A stretch of DNA of 64,000 nt from Luteibacter aegosomaticola (GTDB taxonomy: Bacteria; Pseudomonadota; Gammaproteobacteria; Xanthomonadales; Rhodanobacteraceae), in assembly GCF_023078475.1 (NCBI RefSeq), contig NZ_CP095741.1, positions 4,496,501-4,560,500 of the forward strand. The letters run 5' to 3'. Shown here piece after piece: positions 21,631 through 30,200 of this stretch (position 1 is the first letter of the stretch; every line of letters begins with the position of its first letter). Both the position numbers and the translations under genes were made by a program. Under the pieces are notes generated by a model. That model was not told where the DNA came from. It did no database searches and was given only the letters and a program-made list of their open reading frames with translations.

Positions 21631-22113
21631 CTACCTGCGCGGCTGATCCCTTGCTTCGGACAGCAGCACCATGAGTTTCCCTTTCACCTCGGCCCTCTCC
21701 TCTTCCCCAAGGAAGGCGCCGATTTCGAGCTCGTTACCGTGCGATGTAATCAAGAGCCGCTGGCGACCATCCCCCGGTGCCAGCCCGATGCGTACCCAAT
21801 ATGTCTGGAAACGAGACACCCGTCGACCCGGCAGGTGCCGCACCTCCAGCGTATCCGGGCCAATGGCAATGCGTTCACCCCTGTCGCCGGCCCGCCAGGC
21901 CGCGCCAAGCGCGAACCCCACGACGAACGCCTCGATCAGCGCAAACAGGGGGGCGAAGACGTTCCCCTGCCACGCGCCAAACGCCGCGGTCGCCAGGGCC
22001 AACGCCGAAAGCCCGATGATCAGCCGACTCAGGCCGCGCTGGTCCAAGGCGCGGTTAGGCTTAAGCCATACCACGCGCGGGTGACCCGCGACGGTCGGTC
22101 GAAGCACGAACAT
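21631..22113 (-). CDS. DUF2244 membrane protein
   Basis: 160 aa from ATG at 22113. Two membrane helices (LIIGLSALALATAAFGAW and LFALIEAFVVGFALGAAW) follow a short cytoplasmic head; the C-terminal half is soluble with RISRFQTYWVRI-like PH-fold strands (here RRVSRFQTYWVRIGL). This matches DUF2244, commonly the first gene of cytochrome oxidase operons; its function is unknown. It ends 19 nt before coxB. The longer frame upstream of 22113 is Pro/Arg-rich and unlikely to be translated. Confidence 0.85.
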   Translation of the reverse strand: MFVLRPTVAGHPRVVWLKPNRALDQRGLSRLIIGLSALALATAAFGAWQGNVFAPLFALIEAFVVGFALGAAWRAGDRGERIAIGPDTLEVRHLPGRRVSRFQTYWVRIGLAPGDGRQRLLITSHGNELEIGAFLGEEERAEVKGKLMVLLSEARDQPRR

Positions 22114-22345
22114 GGAAATCCGGCGTGCCTGGAACAGACCGATGATAGGGCGGAGGCACCTATGCAGCAAGGTTGGGAAGGGGCGCGATGTCGCAGGTGG
22201 GCCGCCCACGGGCAATAGGGGCCCCAATGACAGGGCATGGGGCACCCGGCGTGGCGGGGGCTGTAAGCGGCCGCTACGCCACCTCACCCCTACTCATGCC
22301 GCAACGCATCATGAAATTCTCGGGTAACGACCCGGAGCTACGCGA

Positions 22346-22387
22346 AACAGATACGATCCGAGAGCAACTTCGGACAAGGACATCTGT
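22346..22387 (+). repeat. Immunity-module leader, copy 1
   Basis: About 42 bp immediately before the first immunity gene. It shares the pattern ACA-R-TACGATCCGA...CAAC.TC.G.CAAGGACA.CTG with copies at 22895 and 23374. AAGGAC is the probable ribosome-binding site. The 230 bp upstream, back to DUF2244, shows no gene and should hold divergent promoters. Confidence 0.8.
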
Positions 22388-22762
22388 ATGTGGCCGCTGA
22401 ACCACCTCCCCCCGCCGCCCATGCCGCAGGGCGTCACAGAACACTTGAGCGACTACCCTGACTTGCTCGAAGAGTTGCAGCTCGCTTTAAACAACGTCGT
22501 ACTCAAGCCGGCGCTTTCGATACCCCCGTTCGAAGTTGCGATCTGGACGCTTAAGGACGGCCTTGGGGGCATCATGGGCGACGCGCAGGGTGAACTCCGC
22601 AAAGCTGAGGCCGCTGGCGATGCGCTGGCCGCCGCGCAAGCCGAGAAGAAACGGAAGGCCGCGAGTCTTGCCAGATCCAGTGCTTACGGGATGCAAGATC
22701 TCGACGACCTTCATCAGTACTTCGAGGAGAACCGAAGGGCACTGCGACGAGCAGCCCGATGA
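22388..22762 (+). CDS. Putative immunity protein, paralogue 1
   Basis: 124 aa, soluble, no signal peptide. It begins MWPLNHLPPPPMPQ, shared in form with two downstream paralogues, and keeps the family core YPDLLEELQLALNNVVLKP, PPFEVAIW.LKDGL, a Glu/Ala/Lys-rich helix and YGM.DL.....YFEENR. The family is unknown to me. The case for immunity is positional: the last paralogue overlaps a toxin-effector gene by ATGA, and this copy overlaps a toxin relic the same way. It may now be an orphan immunity gene protecting against related strains. Confidence 0.75.
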   Translation: MWPLNHLPPPPMPQGVTEHLSDYPDLLEELQLALNNVVLKPALSIPPFEVAIWTLKDGLGGIMGDAQGELRKAEAAGDALAAAQAEKKRKAASLARSSAYGMQDLDDLHQYFEENRRALRRAAR

Positions 22763-22887
22763 ACGGCGACGAAGGCCACCTCGATCCCATCACGCGTGCG
22801 CATGGTATTGCAGAGCAGGTCGCGCCAGTGGACGAGGCACTCATTGCGAAAATGCAAGTGCAGCCCAAGGCAATCATCCGAGCGTGA
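22759..22887 (+). pseudogene. N-terminal relic of a zeta-toxin effector
   Basis: A 42-codon frame overlaps immunity gene 1 by ATGA. Its product has DEGHLDPIT near the start and VQPKAII near the end, aligning with residues 7-45 of the intact effector at 23776 (DEGHQLDPIT ... VQPKAII), then stops exactly where the Walker A loop would begin. It looks like a decayed or recombined toxin copy. Confidence 0.8.
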
Positions 22888-22894
22888 CAGTCAG

Positions 22895-22936
22895 TACAAG
22901 TACGATCCGACATCAACATCAGCCAAGGACAGCTGC
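22895..22936 (+). repeat. Immunity-module leader, copy 2
   Basis: Second copy of the ~42-bp leader (TACGATCCGA, CAAC, CAAGGACAGCTGC) just before immunity gene 2. Confidence 0.8.
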
Positions 22937-23296
22937 ATGTGGCCTCTTAGCCCTCTCCCCCAGCCGCCTCTTCCTCAACGGATAAAAGAGTATCTGGACG
23001 AATATCCAGATCTTCTTGAACGGCTTCAGCAAGGTCTGAATGACGTTGTGCTCAAGCCATCACTGGCCACGCCCCCGTTTGAAGTCGCGATCTGGGCGCT
23101 AAAAGACAGTCTCGAAACCTTCTATATCGATGCGCAAGCCGAGCTCCATGCAGCCAGAGATGCTGGCGACGCCATGGCGATTACCCGGGCCGAAAAGAAA
23201 GAGATCGCGGTAGGGTATGCGGGATCAAGCGGCTACGGGATGCGGGATCTCAGAGAGCTCAGGCAATATTTTGAGGAAAATCGGCAAGTGCTGTGA
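22937..23296 (+). CDS. Putative immunity protein, paralogue 2
   Basis: 119 aa, MWPLSPLPQPPLPQ start, then YPDLLERLQQGLNDVVLKP, PPFEVAIWALKDSLE, a helix rich in Ala and charged residues, and SGYGMRDLRELRQYFEENR. By eye it is closest to paralogue 3. The ATG at 22937 follows AAGGAC by about 8 nt; an open frame extends further upstream but would read through the leader repeat. A toxin relic consisting of little more than a start overlaps its stop. Confidence 0.75.
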   Translation: MWPLSPLPQPPLPQRIKEYLDEYPDLLERLQQGLNDVVLKPSLATPPFEVAIWALKDSLETFYIDAQAELHAARDAGDAMAITRAEKKEIAVGYAGSSGYGMRDLRELRQYFEENRQVL

Positions 23297-23331
23297 TGAG
23301 TAGCACCGTCGCGTCGCGCCGGGTGAGCTAG
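23296..23331 (+). pseudogene. Minimal toxin-start relic
   Basis: ATGAGTAGCAC overlaps the stop of immunity gene 2 (TGATG) and resembles the true effector start (ATGAGCAGCCAC), but the frame closes after 11 codons (MSSTVASRRVS). It is a probable remnant of a second toxin copy; the similarity is short. Confidence 0.5.
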
Positions 23332-23373
23332 CTACAAGCGTTGCGCATGCTAGCTCACGGCAGCGATCCTGCA

Positions 23374-23416
23374 GAACAGGTACGATCCGAAAACAACCTC
23401 AGACAAGGACAGCTGC
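23374..23416 (+). repeat. Immunity-module leader, copy 3
   Basis: Third copy of the leader (AACAGGTACGATCCGA, CAACCTC, CAAGGACAGCTGC) immediately before immunity gene 3. Confidence 0.8.
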
Positions 23417-23779
23417 ATGTGGCCGCTTAGCCCCCTTCCTCCGCCGCCTATTCCGCAACTCATAAAAGAGTACCTTGGTGATTACCCGGATCTCCTGGAG
23501 AAGCTGCAACTCGCATTAAATGATGTCGTGTTGAAGCCAGTTCATTCGGAGCCACCTTTCGAAGTTGCAATTTGGGCGCTCGAAGATGGTCTTTCGGGAT
23601 TCTTTTGTGATGCACAAGACAGACTCCGCGCAGCCATCGCGACTGGAGATGCAGCTGCCATCGCACAGGCGGAAAGAAGAGAGAGCGCAACCGGGTACGC
23701 GAGGTCCAGCGGACATGGGATGAAAGATCTTAGAGAGATCGAGAGATACTTCGAGGAGAACCGGGGGGCCCTGCGATGA
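23417..23779 (+). CDS. Putative immunity protein, paralogue 3 (cognate to the intact effector)
   Basis: 120 aa: MWPLSPLPPPPIPQ, YPDLLEKLQLALNDVVLKP, PPFEVAIWALEDGLSGFF, an Ala/Glu/Arg-rich helix, and GHGMKDLREIERYFEENR. It overlaps the zeta-toxin effector by ATGA, so the two are translationally coupled and immunity is made first, the usual arrangement for antibacterial effector pairs. Its cytosolic character suits a toxin acting in the cytoplasm on nucleotide-activated sugars. It shows no resemblance to the epsilon antitoxin that I can see. Confidence 0.8.
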   Translation: MWPLSPLPPPPIPQLIKEYLGDYPDLLEKLQLALNDVVLKPVHSEPPFEVAIWALEDGLSGFFCDAQDRLRAAIATGDAAAIAQAERRESATGYARSSGHGMKDLREIERYFEENRGALR

Positions 23780-26121
23780 GCAGCCACATCAGGGACGAAG
23801 GACACCAGCTCGATCCAATCACGCACGAACGCATTTTTGCTGAGCGAATTGTTCCCAGAAGCGGAATCCCGGAAGCTACGTCGCATGTGCAGCCCAAGGC
23901 GATCATCCTTGCGGGTCAGCCAGGTGCTGGTAAGGGCGGCCTTGCAAGTCAGGCTACAACTGATCTTCGCCGCGATGTCGTCAAGGTGGATCCCGATGAG
24001 CTGCGAGACTACCATCCCGGAGCCACGCGTTTCAGGGCTGAGCATCCGTACACCTGGCCGACTCAGACTCACCCCGATGCGAGCCAGTGGGCGTCAGAGT
24101 TGCGCGACGCCGCAATCTCCCAAAAGAAAAACCTAATTATCGACACCACGCTCGGCAACGGCGATGCCGCCGTTGGCATGATTCGGAACCTGCAAGCAAA
24201 CGGCTACGAGGTAGAGATTCGTGCTGTGGCCACGCATCGTCTGCAGAGCGAGGCGGGCGTCGATAGTCGCTTCACGCAAGGACTCGATCGCAATGGCTTT
24301 GGCCGCTATGTACCTGCGGAAGTACGCGAGCACGTCTACCGCGGACTTCCTTCAAGCCTCGATAAGGTTCAGGCACAGACCGATGCCCCCATCCGTATCT
24401 TCAACCGCCAGGGCCAGGAACTCTACGACAGCCGCACCGATGCACGCCGTGCGGGCGACGCGCTGACCGAAGCGCGCGAGCAGCCGCTGACCAGTTTGCG
24501 GCACACCCGCGAGGTTCGCGACCAGTATCGCCAGCAGCTCAGCTGGCATGACGACCTCGCCAAGAACCTGCCGGAACACACCAAGGTCCCCGCCGACGCG
24601 CGCGCCCCGCTGCTGCAAGAACGCGAAAGCCTCCACGTCGTCAAAAGCCTCACCGAAAACGCCGTGCACGCCGAGCGGGGCTACAACACGGCGGCGCGTG
24701 GGCTGGCTATGAAAGGACTCGGTGCTGCTGGCGTCGCCACCATGGCCTACGACGCCGCGCATACGAGCCTCCAGGCGCGTGACTTGCTGCAACAGGAAAA
24801 CGTGACAGGCGCCCAGTCGGGCGTGCTGCACTTCGGCACGCGCACGCTGGGCATGGCTACCGGCGCGGTGGTCGTTGGTGGCATCGGCGCGGCGGCCGGC
24901 ATCGAGACCGGCCCCGGTGCGTTCGTGACCGGTACGGTGGGTGCGATCGCCGGTGGTATCGGTGGTGACAAGATCGCCGATGCGGTCGACAACTATCGGA
25001 TTTACCACCAACGCGATCCACAAGGCCTGCCCTGGCGCTATGACCCGGAGAAGCCCGAGCAGGGCTGGGTGTCCGATCTTCCGCCGCTGCCGAACGTCAA
25101 GCCGCCGATTGCCGAAGCGGCGTTGCAGAACCGGCTCGATTACCAGGCCTCGGGGCGGGCGACCGAGCTACGCATGGCGCAGCCCGGGGAGTTGCCCGAT
25201 CCCTACAAACAGCCTGCCAGCGCGCAGGATCCCGCGCGCGTGCAGGCCGAGCCCTGGTCGCGCGATCCGCGAACGCACGCGTGGACGCGCGAGGTCGTCA
25301 CCGATGTCGTTGATCGTGCGGTGATCCGGCAAACCGAAACGGCCTCACCATCCCGCGCCACAGAACTCGACAAGGCGGCCGAGCAGACGATCGCGCAAAA
25401 CCGGATGCATTCACCGCAGGGCGTGGCCGCGGCCTACCAGGCGATGTATCAAGAGCGCGGGTGGGACAAGCTCGGCCCCATGCCCGATACGGTGAGCAAG
25501 ACCTTGAAGGAGGCCGAGCGGACGGTGCGCGCCTCCGACGGTCACGCTTACACCCAAGCCGCCGATGGCCAGTGGAGCACGCCCGGCATGCTCTACGGGC
25601 GCAACGCAGCCGAAGGCAACGTGCGCGACGAGCTCAACGCGACGCAACGGCAGACCCATGCCGCCCCGGCTCCCGAGTCGGCGAAGCCGGTGCCGGCGGC
25701 ACCCCTGCCGCCAGCGCGGCTGGATGACCCGAACCATCCGGACCACGCGTTCTACCTGCAAACCCGTGAGAAGGTTCACCAGCTCGACCGCAGCATGGGC
25801 CGTACGCCCGACCAGCACAGCGACCAGGTCGCCTCCGCCCTGACGGTCCAGGCCCGGGCCGACGGCCTGAACCGCATCGACCAGGTCGCCCTGGGCAAGG
25901 GCGGGGAAACCCTTTGGGCGGTCCAGACGCCCCCAGGACGTACCGACCACCTTTTCGACCAGCGGACCAGCGTGCCCACCGCCACCGCCAACACGCCCAT
26001 GGAGCAGAGCGCGGCCCAGTGGCCTCAGGCCATGCAGCAGTTCCAGCAAAGCCAGCAGGAAAGCCAGGCAAAAGCCCAGACACAACAGCAGGCCGCCCAC
26101 ACCCCCGCCATGAGCCACTAG
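23776..26121 (+). CDS. Zeta-toxin effector with XVIPCD, type IV secretion substrate
   Basis: 781 aa, three parts. Residues ~40-215 form a zeta-toxin kinase domain: P-loop AGQPGAGKG (46-54), VDPDELRDYHP with the family Asp/Arg (71-81), LIIDTTLGN and the GYEVEIRAVATH strand. Zeta toxins phosphorylate UDP-N-acetylglucosamine and block wall synthesis. The P-loop has Gly54 where Ser/Thr is normal. Residues ~305-410 are a Gly/Ala-rich hydrophobic segment of possible membrane-active character. From ~647 the tail fits the XVIPCD signal (PDHAFYLQTREKVHQLDRSMG, GLNRIDQVAL, WAVQTP, Gln-rich end), recognised by VirD4 of Xanthomonas-type killing T4SSs. No T4SS genes are in the window, so it is an orphan effector locus. 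Confidence 0.88.
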   Translation: MSSHIRDEGHQLDPITHERIFAERIVPRSGIPEATSHVQPKAIILAGQPGAGKGGLASQATTDLRRDVVKVDPDELRDYHPGATRFRAEHPYTWPTQTHPDASQWASELRDAAISQKKNLIIDTTLGNGDAAVGMIRNLQANGYEVEIRAVATHRLQSEAGVDSRFTQGLDRNGFGRYVPAEVREHVYRGLPSSLDKVQAQTDAPIRIFNRQGQELYDSRTDARRAGDALTEAREQPLTSLRHTREVRDQYRQQLSWHDDLAKNLPEHTKVPADARAPLLQERESLHVVKSLTENAVHAERGYNTAARGLAMKGLGAAGVATMAYDAAHTSLQARDLLQQENVTGAQSGVLHFGTRTLGMATGAVVVGGIGAAAGIETGPGAFVTGTVGAIAGGIGGDKIADAVDNYRIYHQRDPQGLPWRYDPEKPEQGWVSDLPPLPNVKPPIAEAALQNRLDYQASGRATELRMAQPGELPDPYKQPASAQDPARVQAEPWSRDPRTHAWTREVVTDVVDRAVIRQTETASPSRATELDKAAEQTIAQNRMHSPQGVAAAYQAMYQERGWDKLGPMPDTVSKTLKEAERTVRASDGHAYTQAADGQWSTPGMLYGRNAAEGNVRDELNATQRQTHAAPAPESAKPVPAAPLPPARLDDPNHPDHAFYLQTREKVHQLDRSMGRTPDQHSDQVASALTVQARADGLNRIDQVALGKGGETLWAVQTPPGRTDHLFDQRTSVPTATANTPMEQSAAQWPQAMQQFQQSQQESQAKAQTQQQAAHTPAMSH

Positions 26122-26232
26122 GCCGGGGCATTTACGGGCACAGGAGGATGCCGGGCACCTGCCGCACAGCAACACGCACGGTGGCCCGGCCTCCCCTACA
26201 ATAGGCGGTCTTCCCCAACCCCACCCGTCCCC

Positions 26233-29200
26233 GTGAATCCGTCCATCCTCAGTCCCGAACTCCCCGCCGGTGCCGAGCCGGCGCGCGCGCGCATCACAGC
26301 CGCCTGGCTGCGCGACGAAACGGAGGCCGTCAACGACCTCCTGGCCCAGGCCACCCTTCCGCCCACCGAGCGTGAGCACGTCATCGACGTGGCCGCCGGC
26401 CTGGTCACCCGTGTGCGCGCCCGCGCCAAGGACCAGAGCGCCGTCGAGTCCTTCATGCGCCAGTACGACCTCTCCTCCGAGGAAGGCGTGCTGCTCATGT
26501 GCGTGGCCGAAGCCCTGCTCCGCATCCCTGACAAGGCCACGGCCGACAAGCTCATCCGCGACAAGCTGGGCGATGCCGACTGGAAGAAGCACCTGGGCCA
26601 GAGCGAGTCCGTGTTCGTCAACGCCTCCACCTGGGGCCTGATGCTCACCGGCCACCTCGTGAACCTGGCGGAAGAAACCCGCCACGACTTCACCTCCGCC
26701 CTGCGCCGCCTCGTCGGCCGCGCGGGTGAGCCGGTCGTGCGCCTCGCCGTGCGCCAGGCCATGCGGATCATGGGCCACCAGTTCGTGATGGGACGCACGA
26801 TCAAGGAAGCCCTGGACCGCTCCGAGGAGAAGGAACACTCGGTGTACCGCTATTCGTACGACATGCTCGGCGAATCGGCGCTCACCCAGGCTACAGCCGA
26901 GCGTTACCAGCAGGATTACCGCGACGCGATCAACGCGCTCGGTGCCCGCGGCCCGTTCAAGAGCAACGTCGAAGCGCCGTCGATCTCGGTGAAGCTCTCG
27001 GCCCTGCACCCGCGCTACGAAGTGGGCAACCGTGCCCGCGCCCGCGTGGAGCTGGGCGCCAAGCTGCTCGAGCTCTCGCAGCTGGCCTACAAGAACGGCA
27101 TCGCCCTCTCGGTGGATGCGGAAGAAACCGATCGCCTCGAGCTTTCGCTCGACATCATCGGCGATGTCTTCGCGCACCCGTCGCTGGAAGGCTGGAACGG
27201 CCTCGGCATCGTGATCCAGGCCTACCAGAAGCGCGCACCGTTCGTGATCGACTGGGTGGTCGAAAAGGCCCGCGCCACCGGCCGCCGCTGGTTCGTGCGT
27301 CTGGTGAAGGGCGCCTACTGGGATGCCGAGATCAAGCGTTCGCAGGAAAACGGCCTGAGCGGCTACCCGGTCTACACGCGTAAGCCGAACACCGACGTCA
27401 GCTACCTCGCCTGCGCGCACCGTCTGTTCAATGCCGGTAGCGACCTGGTCTACCCGCAGTTCGCGACGCATAACGCGCACACCATCGCGGCGATCAACCA
27501 TATCGCCAAGGGCCGTCCGTACGAGAACCAGCGCCTGCACGGCATGGGCGCCGACCTGTACGCGGAAGTGATCGGCAAGGACAAGCTCAACGTCCCCTGC
27601 CGCGTCTACGCCCCCGTCGGTACGCATGAAGACCTGCTGCCCTACCTGGTCCGCCGCCTGCTCGAGAACGGCGCCAACACCAGCTTCGTCAATCGTGTGG
27701 TGGATGAATCCGTGCCGGTCCGCGACCTCGTCGCCGACCCGTGCGAAACCGTGCGCGCCTTCGCCTCCATCCCCCACCCCCGCATTCCCCTGCCGGTCAA
27801 TCTGTACGGCGAACTCCGGAAGAACTCCATGGGCATGAACTTCGCAAACGACAACGAGCTCAACGAGCTCGCCGACGCCGTCAACCGCCACTCGGGCCCG
27901 TGGACGGCCGCGCCGCTCGTCGCCGGTGGCGCCACCGGTGGCAGCAAGGTCGAAGTGACCGACCCGTCGGATCGCCGCCGCATCATCGGCACCGTCGAAA
28001 ACGCCTCGGAAGGCCTCGTGGACCAGGCGCTGCGCGCCGGTGTCGCCGCCCAGCCGGGCTGGGACCGCCTGCCGGCCGCCAGCCGCGCCGCGATCCTCGA
28101 GCACGCCGCTGAGCAGCTCGAGCACAACCGCGCCGAGTTCATCGCCATGTGCGTACGTGAAGCCGGCAAGAGCCTGCCTGACGCCATCGCGGAAATCCGC
28201 GAAGCGGCCGACTTCCTGCGCTACTACGCCACGATGGCCCGCCGCCTGTTCGGCCAGCCGGAACAGCTCCCGGGTCCCACCGGCGAGAGCAACCAGCTGT
28301 TCCTCAACGGCCGCGGCGTGTTCGTCTGCATCAGCCCGTGGAACTTCCCGCTGGCCATCTTCCTGGGTCAGGTCGCTGCTGCCCTTGCCGCCGGTAACGC
28401 CGTGATCGCCAAGCCGGCCGAGCAGACCTCGCTCATCGGCTACGCCGCGGTGAAGCTGCTGCACGCTGCCGGCGTGCCGGCGGATGTGCTGCAGTTCCTG
28501 CCGGGCGACGGCGCGACCGTCGGTGCCGCCCTCACCCGCGACCCGCGCGTGGCTGGCGTGGCCTTCACCGGCTCGACCGACACCGCCTGGGCAATCAACC
28601 GCGCCCTCGCCGCCCGTAACGCTCCGATTGCCGCACTGATCGCCGAGACCGGCGGCCAGAACGCGATGATCGCCGACTCCTCGGCGCTGCCCGAGCAGAT
28701 CGTGAAGGACGTGATCAACTCGGCGTTCCAGTCGGCCGGCCAGCGTTGCTCCGCCGCGCGCATCCTGTTCGTGCAGGAAGACATCGCCGACAAGGTGATC
28801 GGCATGCTCGCCGGCGCCATGGCCGAGCTGAAGGTCGGCGACCCCGGCCTGCTCTCGACCGACGTCGGTCCGGTGATCGACGAAGACGCCCGCCAGATCC
28901 TCGTCGACCATGCTGCACGCATGGATCGTGAAGCGAAGAAGATCGGTGAAGTCGTGCTGCCGGAAGGCACGGTCAACGGCACGTTCTTCGCGCCGCGCGC
29001 CTACGAAATCCCGTCGCTCGAAACGCTGACCCGCGAAATCTTCGGCCCGGTGCTGCACGTCATCCGCTGGAAGGGTTCCGACCTGGCCAAGGTGGTCGAG
29101 CAGATCAACGCCACCGGCTTCGGCCTCACCCTCGGCATTCACAGCCGTATCGACGACACGATCGAGTACATCTCGTCGCGCGCGAAGGTCGGCAACTGCT

Positions 29201-29385
29201 ACGTCAACCGCAACCAGATCGGTGCGGTGGTCGGCGTGCAGCCGTTTGGCGGCGAAGGCCTCAGCGGCACCGGCCCCAAGGCCGGCGGCCCGCACTACCT
29301 GCTCCGCTTCGCGGGTGAGCGCACGCTCACGATCAACACCACGGCGGCGGGCGGTAACGCTTCGTTGCTGACGATCGGCGAGTAA
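26233..29385 (+). CDS. putA: Bifunctional proline dehydrogenase / L-glutamate-5-semialdehyde dehydrogenase
   Basis: Oxidises proline to glutamate in two steps with FAD and NAD+. 1,050 aa from a GTG at 26233. The proline dehydrogenase barrel covers roughly residues 80-480 (SVKLSALHPRYE, RLVKGAYWDAEIKRSQE, FATHNAHT). The aldehyde dehydrogenase half follows (ISPWNFPLAIFLGQVAAALA, ETGGQNAMIADSSA, nucleophile Cys in FQSAGQRCSAARILF). The N-terminal ribbon-helix-helix repressor domain of E. coli PutA is missing, so this is an enzyme-only PutA, as is usual outside enterics. A strong terminator follows. A 1,344-codon antisense frame is a shadow. Confidence 0.96.
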   Translation: MNPSILSPELPAGAEPARARITAAWLRDETEAVNDLLAQATLPPTEREHVIDVAAGLVTRVRARAKDQSAVESFMRQYDLSSEEGVLLMCVAEALLRIPDKATADKLIRDKLGDADWKKHLGQSESVFVNASTWGLMLTGHLVNLAEETRHDFTSALRRLVGRAGEPVVRLAVRQAMRIMGHQFVMGRTIKEALDRSEEKEHSVYRYSYDMLGESALTQATAERYQQDYRDAINALGARGPFKSNVEAPSISVKLSALHPRYEVGNRARARVELGAKLLELSQLAYKNGIALSVDAEETDRLELSLDIIGDVFAHPSLEGWNGLGIVIQAYQKRAPFVIDWVVEKARATGRRWFVRLVKGAYWDAEIKRSQENGLSGYPVYTRKPNTDVSYLACAHRLFNAGSDLVYPQFATHNAHTIAAINHIAKGRPYENQRLHGMGADLYAEVIGKDKLNVPCRVYAPVGTHEDLLPYLVRRLLENGANTSFVNRVVDESVPVRDLVADPCETVRAFASIPHPRIPLPVNLYGELRKNSMGMNFANDNELNELADAVNRHSGPWTAAPLVAGGATGGSKVEVTDPSDRRRIIGTVENASEGLVDQALRAGVAAQPGWDRLPAASRAAILEHAAEQLEHNRAEFIAMCVREAGKSLPDAIAEIREAADFLRYYATMARRLFGQPEQLPGPTGESNQLFLNGRGVFVCISPWNFPLAIFLGQVAAALAAGNAVIAKPAEQTSLIGYAAVKLLHAAGVPADVLQFLPGDGATVGAALTRDPRVAGVAFTGSTDTAWAINRALAARNAPIAALIAETGGQNAMIADSSALPEQIVKDVINSAFQSAGQRCSAARILFVQEDIADKVIGMLAGAMAELKVGDPGLLSTDVGPVIDEDARQILVDHAARMDREAKKIGEVVLPEGTVNGTFFAPRAYEIPSLETLTREIFGPVLHVIRWKGSDLAKVVEQINATGFGLTLGIHSRIDDTIEYISSRAKVGNCYVNRNQIGAVVGVQPFGGEGLSGTGPKAGGPHYLLRFAGERTLTINTTAAGGNASLLTIGE

Positions 29386-29390
29386 TCGCC
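29352..29390 (+). repeat. putA 3'-end direct repeat, copy 1 (native)
   Basis: The last codons and stop of putA (GTAACGCTTCGTTGCTGACG, then ATCGGCGAGTAA) recur at 30748-30786 with two or three changes, and more loosely at about 29950-29980. Confidence 0.8.
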
Positions 29391-29406
29391 CTTCGGGATG
29401 GCACCC

Positions 29407-29438
29407 AACCGCGCTCCTTCGGGGGCGCGGTTTTTTTT
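29407..29438 (+). terminator. Rho-independent terminator of putA
   Basis: CCGCGCTCC-TTCG-GGGGCGCGG stem with a run of eight T residues, 22 nt after the putA stop. Confidence 0.9.
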
Positions 29439-29887
29439 CGCCCACGCACAGGATCGGCCCGGCTTATGCCGGCCTCGATCAGGTCACCCAGACGCCGGCC
29501 TTACTGGCGTGACTGGGCGAGCTTGCCGGCTTCGACGACATGCTGTTCGGTCCGTTCTATCAGCGAGCGATGGCATCGCCGCGTAAACTTCATCGTGCAT
29601 CTCAACCACAAATGGGAAGAAAGCTGGGGCGATCTATCTGAGCACCTGAGCCACAGCCACACGCTGAGTCAGGTGGGCGTTGCTTCGCTGCGGGAGATGA
29701 TCGATCCGCGGGACAACCAGTTGAAGACGCATTACGACAAGAACAATAAATGCTTCATGCGCAGAACAAGGGATTCAGCGGACACGTGCTGTACTTTATA
29801 AGGCGGCTTTATATACGGTATAGGAAGCACACGACGGGCTGATCCAGCCACCTAATTGCTTCGCGGGGGGGACCTCGGCGTTCATCC
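29439..29887. other. Non-coding or decayed stretch after putA
   Basis: About 450 bp with no convincing gene. Short protein-like pieces appear in different frames (GYAGLDQVTQTP-like then GELAGFDDMLFGPFYQRAM; HLNHKWEESWGDLSEHLSHS in a third), interrupted by stops, as expected of degraded genes. GC content looks lower than in the flanks. Homology is unknown. Confidence 0.45.
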
Positions 29888-30067
29888 ATGCTGGACGACA
29901 ATGACATGTTCTCGCCCAGTACCGCGGACGATCACGATCAGCACCGCGGTGGCGGATGGCAACGCTACGTTGCTGACGACCCTCTGGATGCGCGGTTTTT
30001 TGCCTACCGGAAACTGAAGGACTGGTGGGACAATCGCTCAATCGATAAGCAAATACAGCAGGAATGA
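29888..30067 (+). CDS. Small acidic protein of unknown function (59 aa)
   Basis: A 59-codon frame, MLDDNDMFSPSTADDHDQ at the start and AYRKLKDWWDNRSIDKQIQQ near the end; hydrophilic, no signal peptide. Its first ~45 bp resemble the 5' region of the gene at 31046 (CTGGA.GACA..GACATG.TCTCGCCC.GTACCGCG), so it may be the head of a duplicated gene, but the rest diverges. No good ribosome-binding site is visible. Either a real small gene or a remnant. Confidence 0.35.
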   Translation: MLDDNDMFSPSTADDHDQHRGGGWQRYVADDPLDARFFAYRKLKDWWDNRSIDKQIQQE

Positions 30068-30131
30068 GGCTCAGTGTCTGATCTCCAGGGAATTCGCCTT
30101 GTTTGCGTCCAGAAGCGGAGCGATCGGTGAA

Positions 30132-30175
30132 CAGTTATTTTTGTGCCGTCGCCAGCACGCGACAAAAAATAACTT
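30132..30175. promoter_or_regulatory. AT-rich inverted repeat upstream of the 30201 gene
   Basis: AGTTATTTTTGT and ACAAAAAATAACTT arms of about 12 bp, with one bulge, enclose ~18 bp. It ends 25 nt before the start codon at 30201 and would form a stem-loop in the 5' leader or act as an operator. Confidence 0.4.
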
Positions 30176-30200
30176 TCATCACGCTGAAAGGAGTCACGCC

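Noticed and set aside
25411..29445. 1,344-codon open frame on the minus strand
   Set aside because: Antisense shadow of putA and the effector 3' end; the putA catalytic motifs are unmistakable and the antisense product looks compositional.
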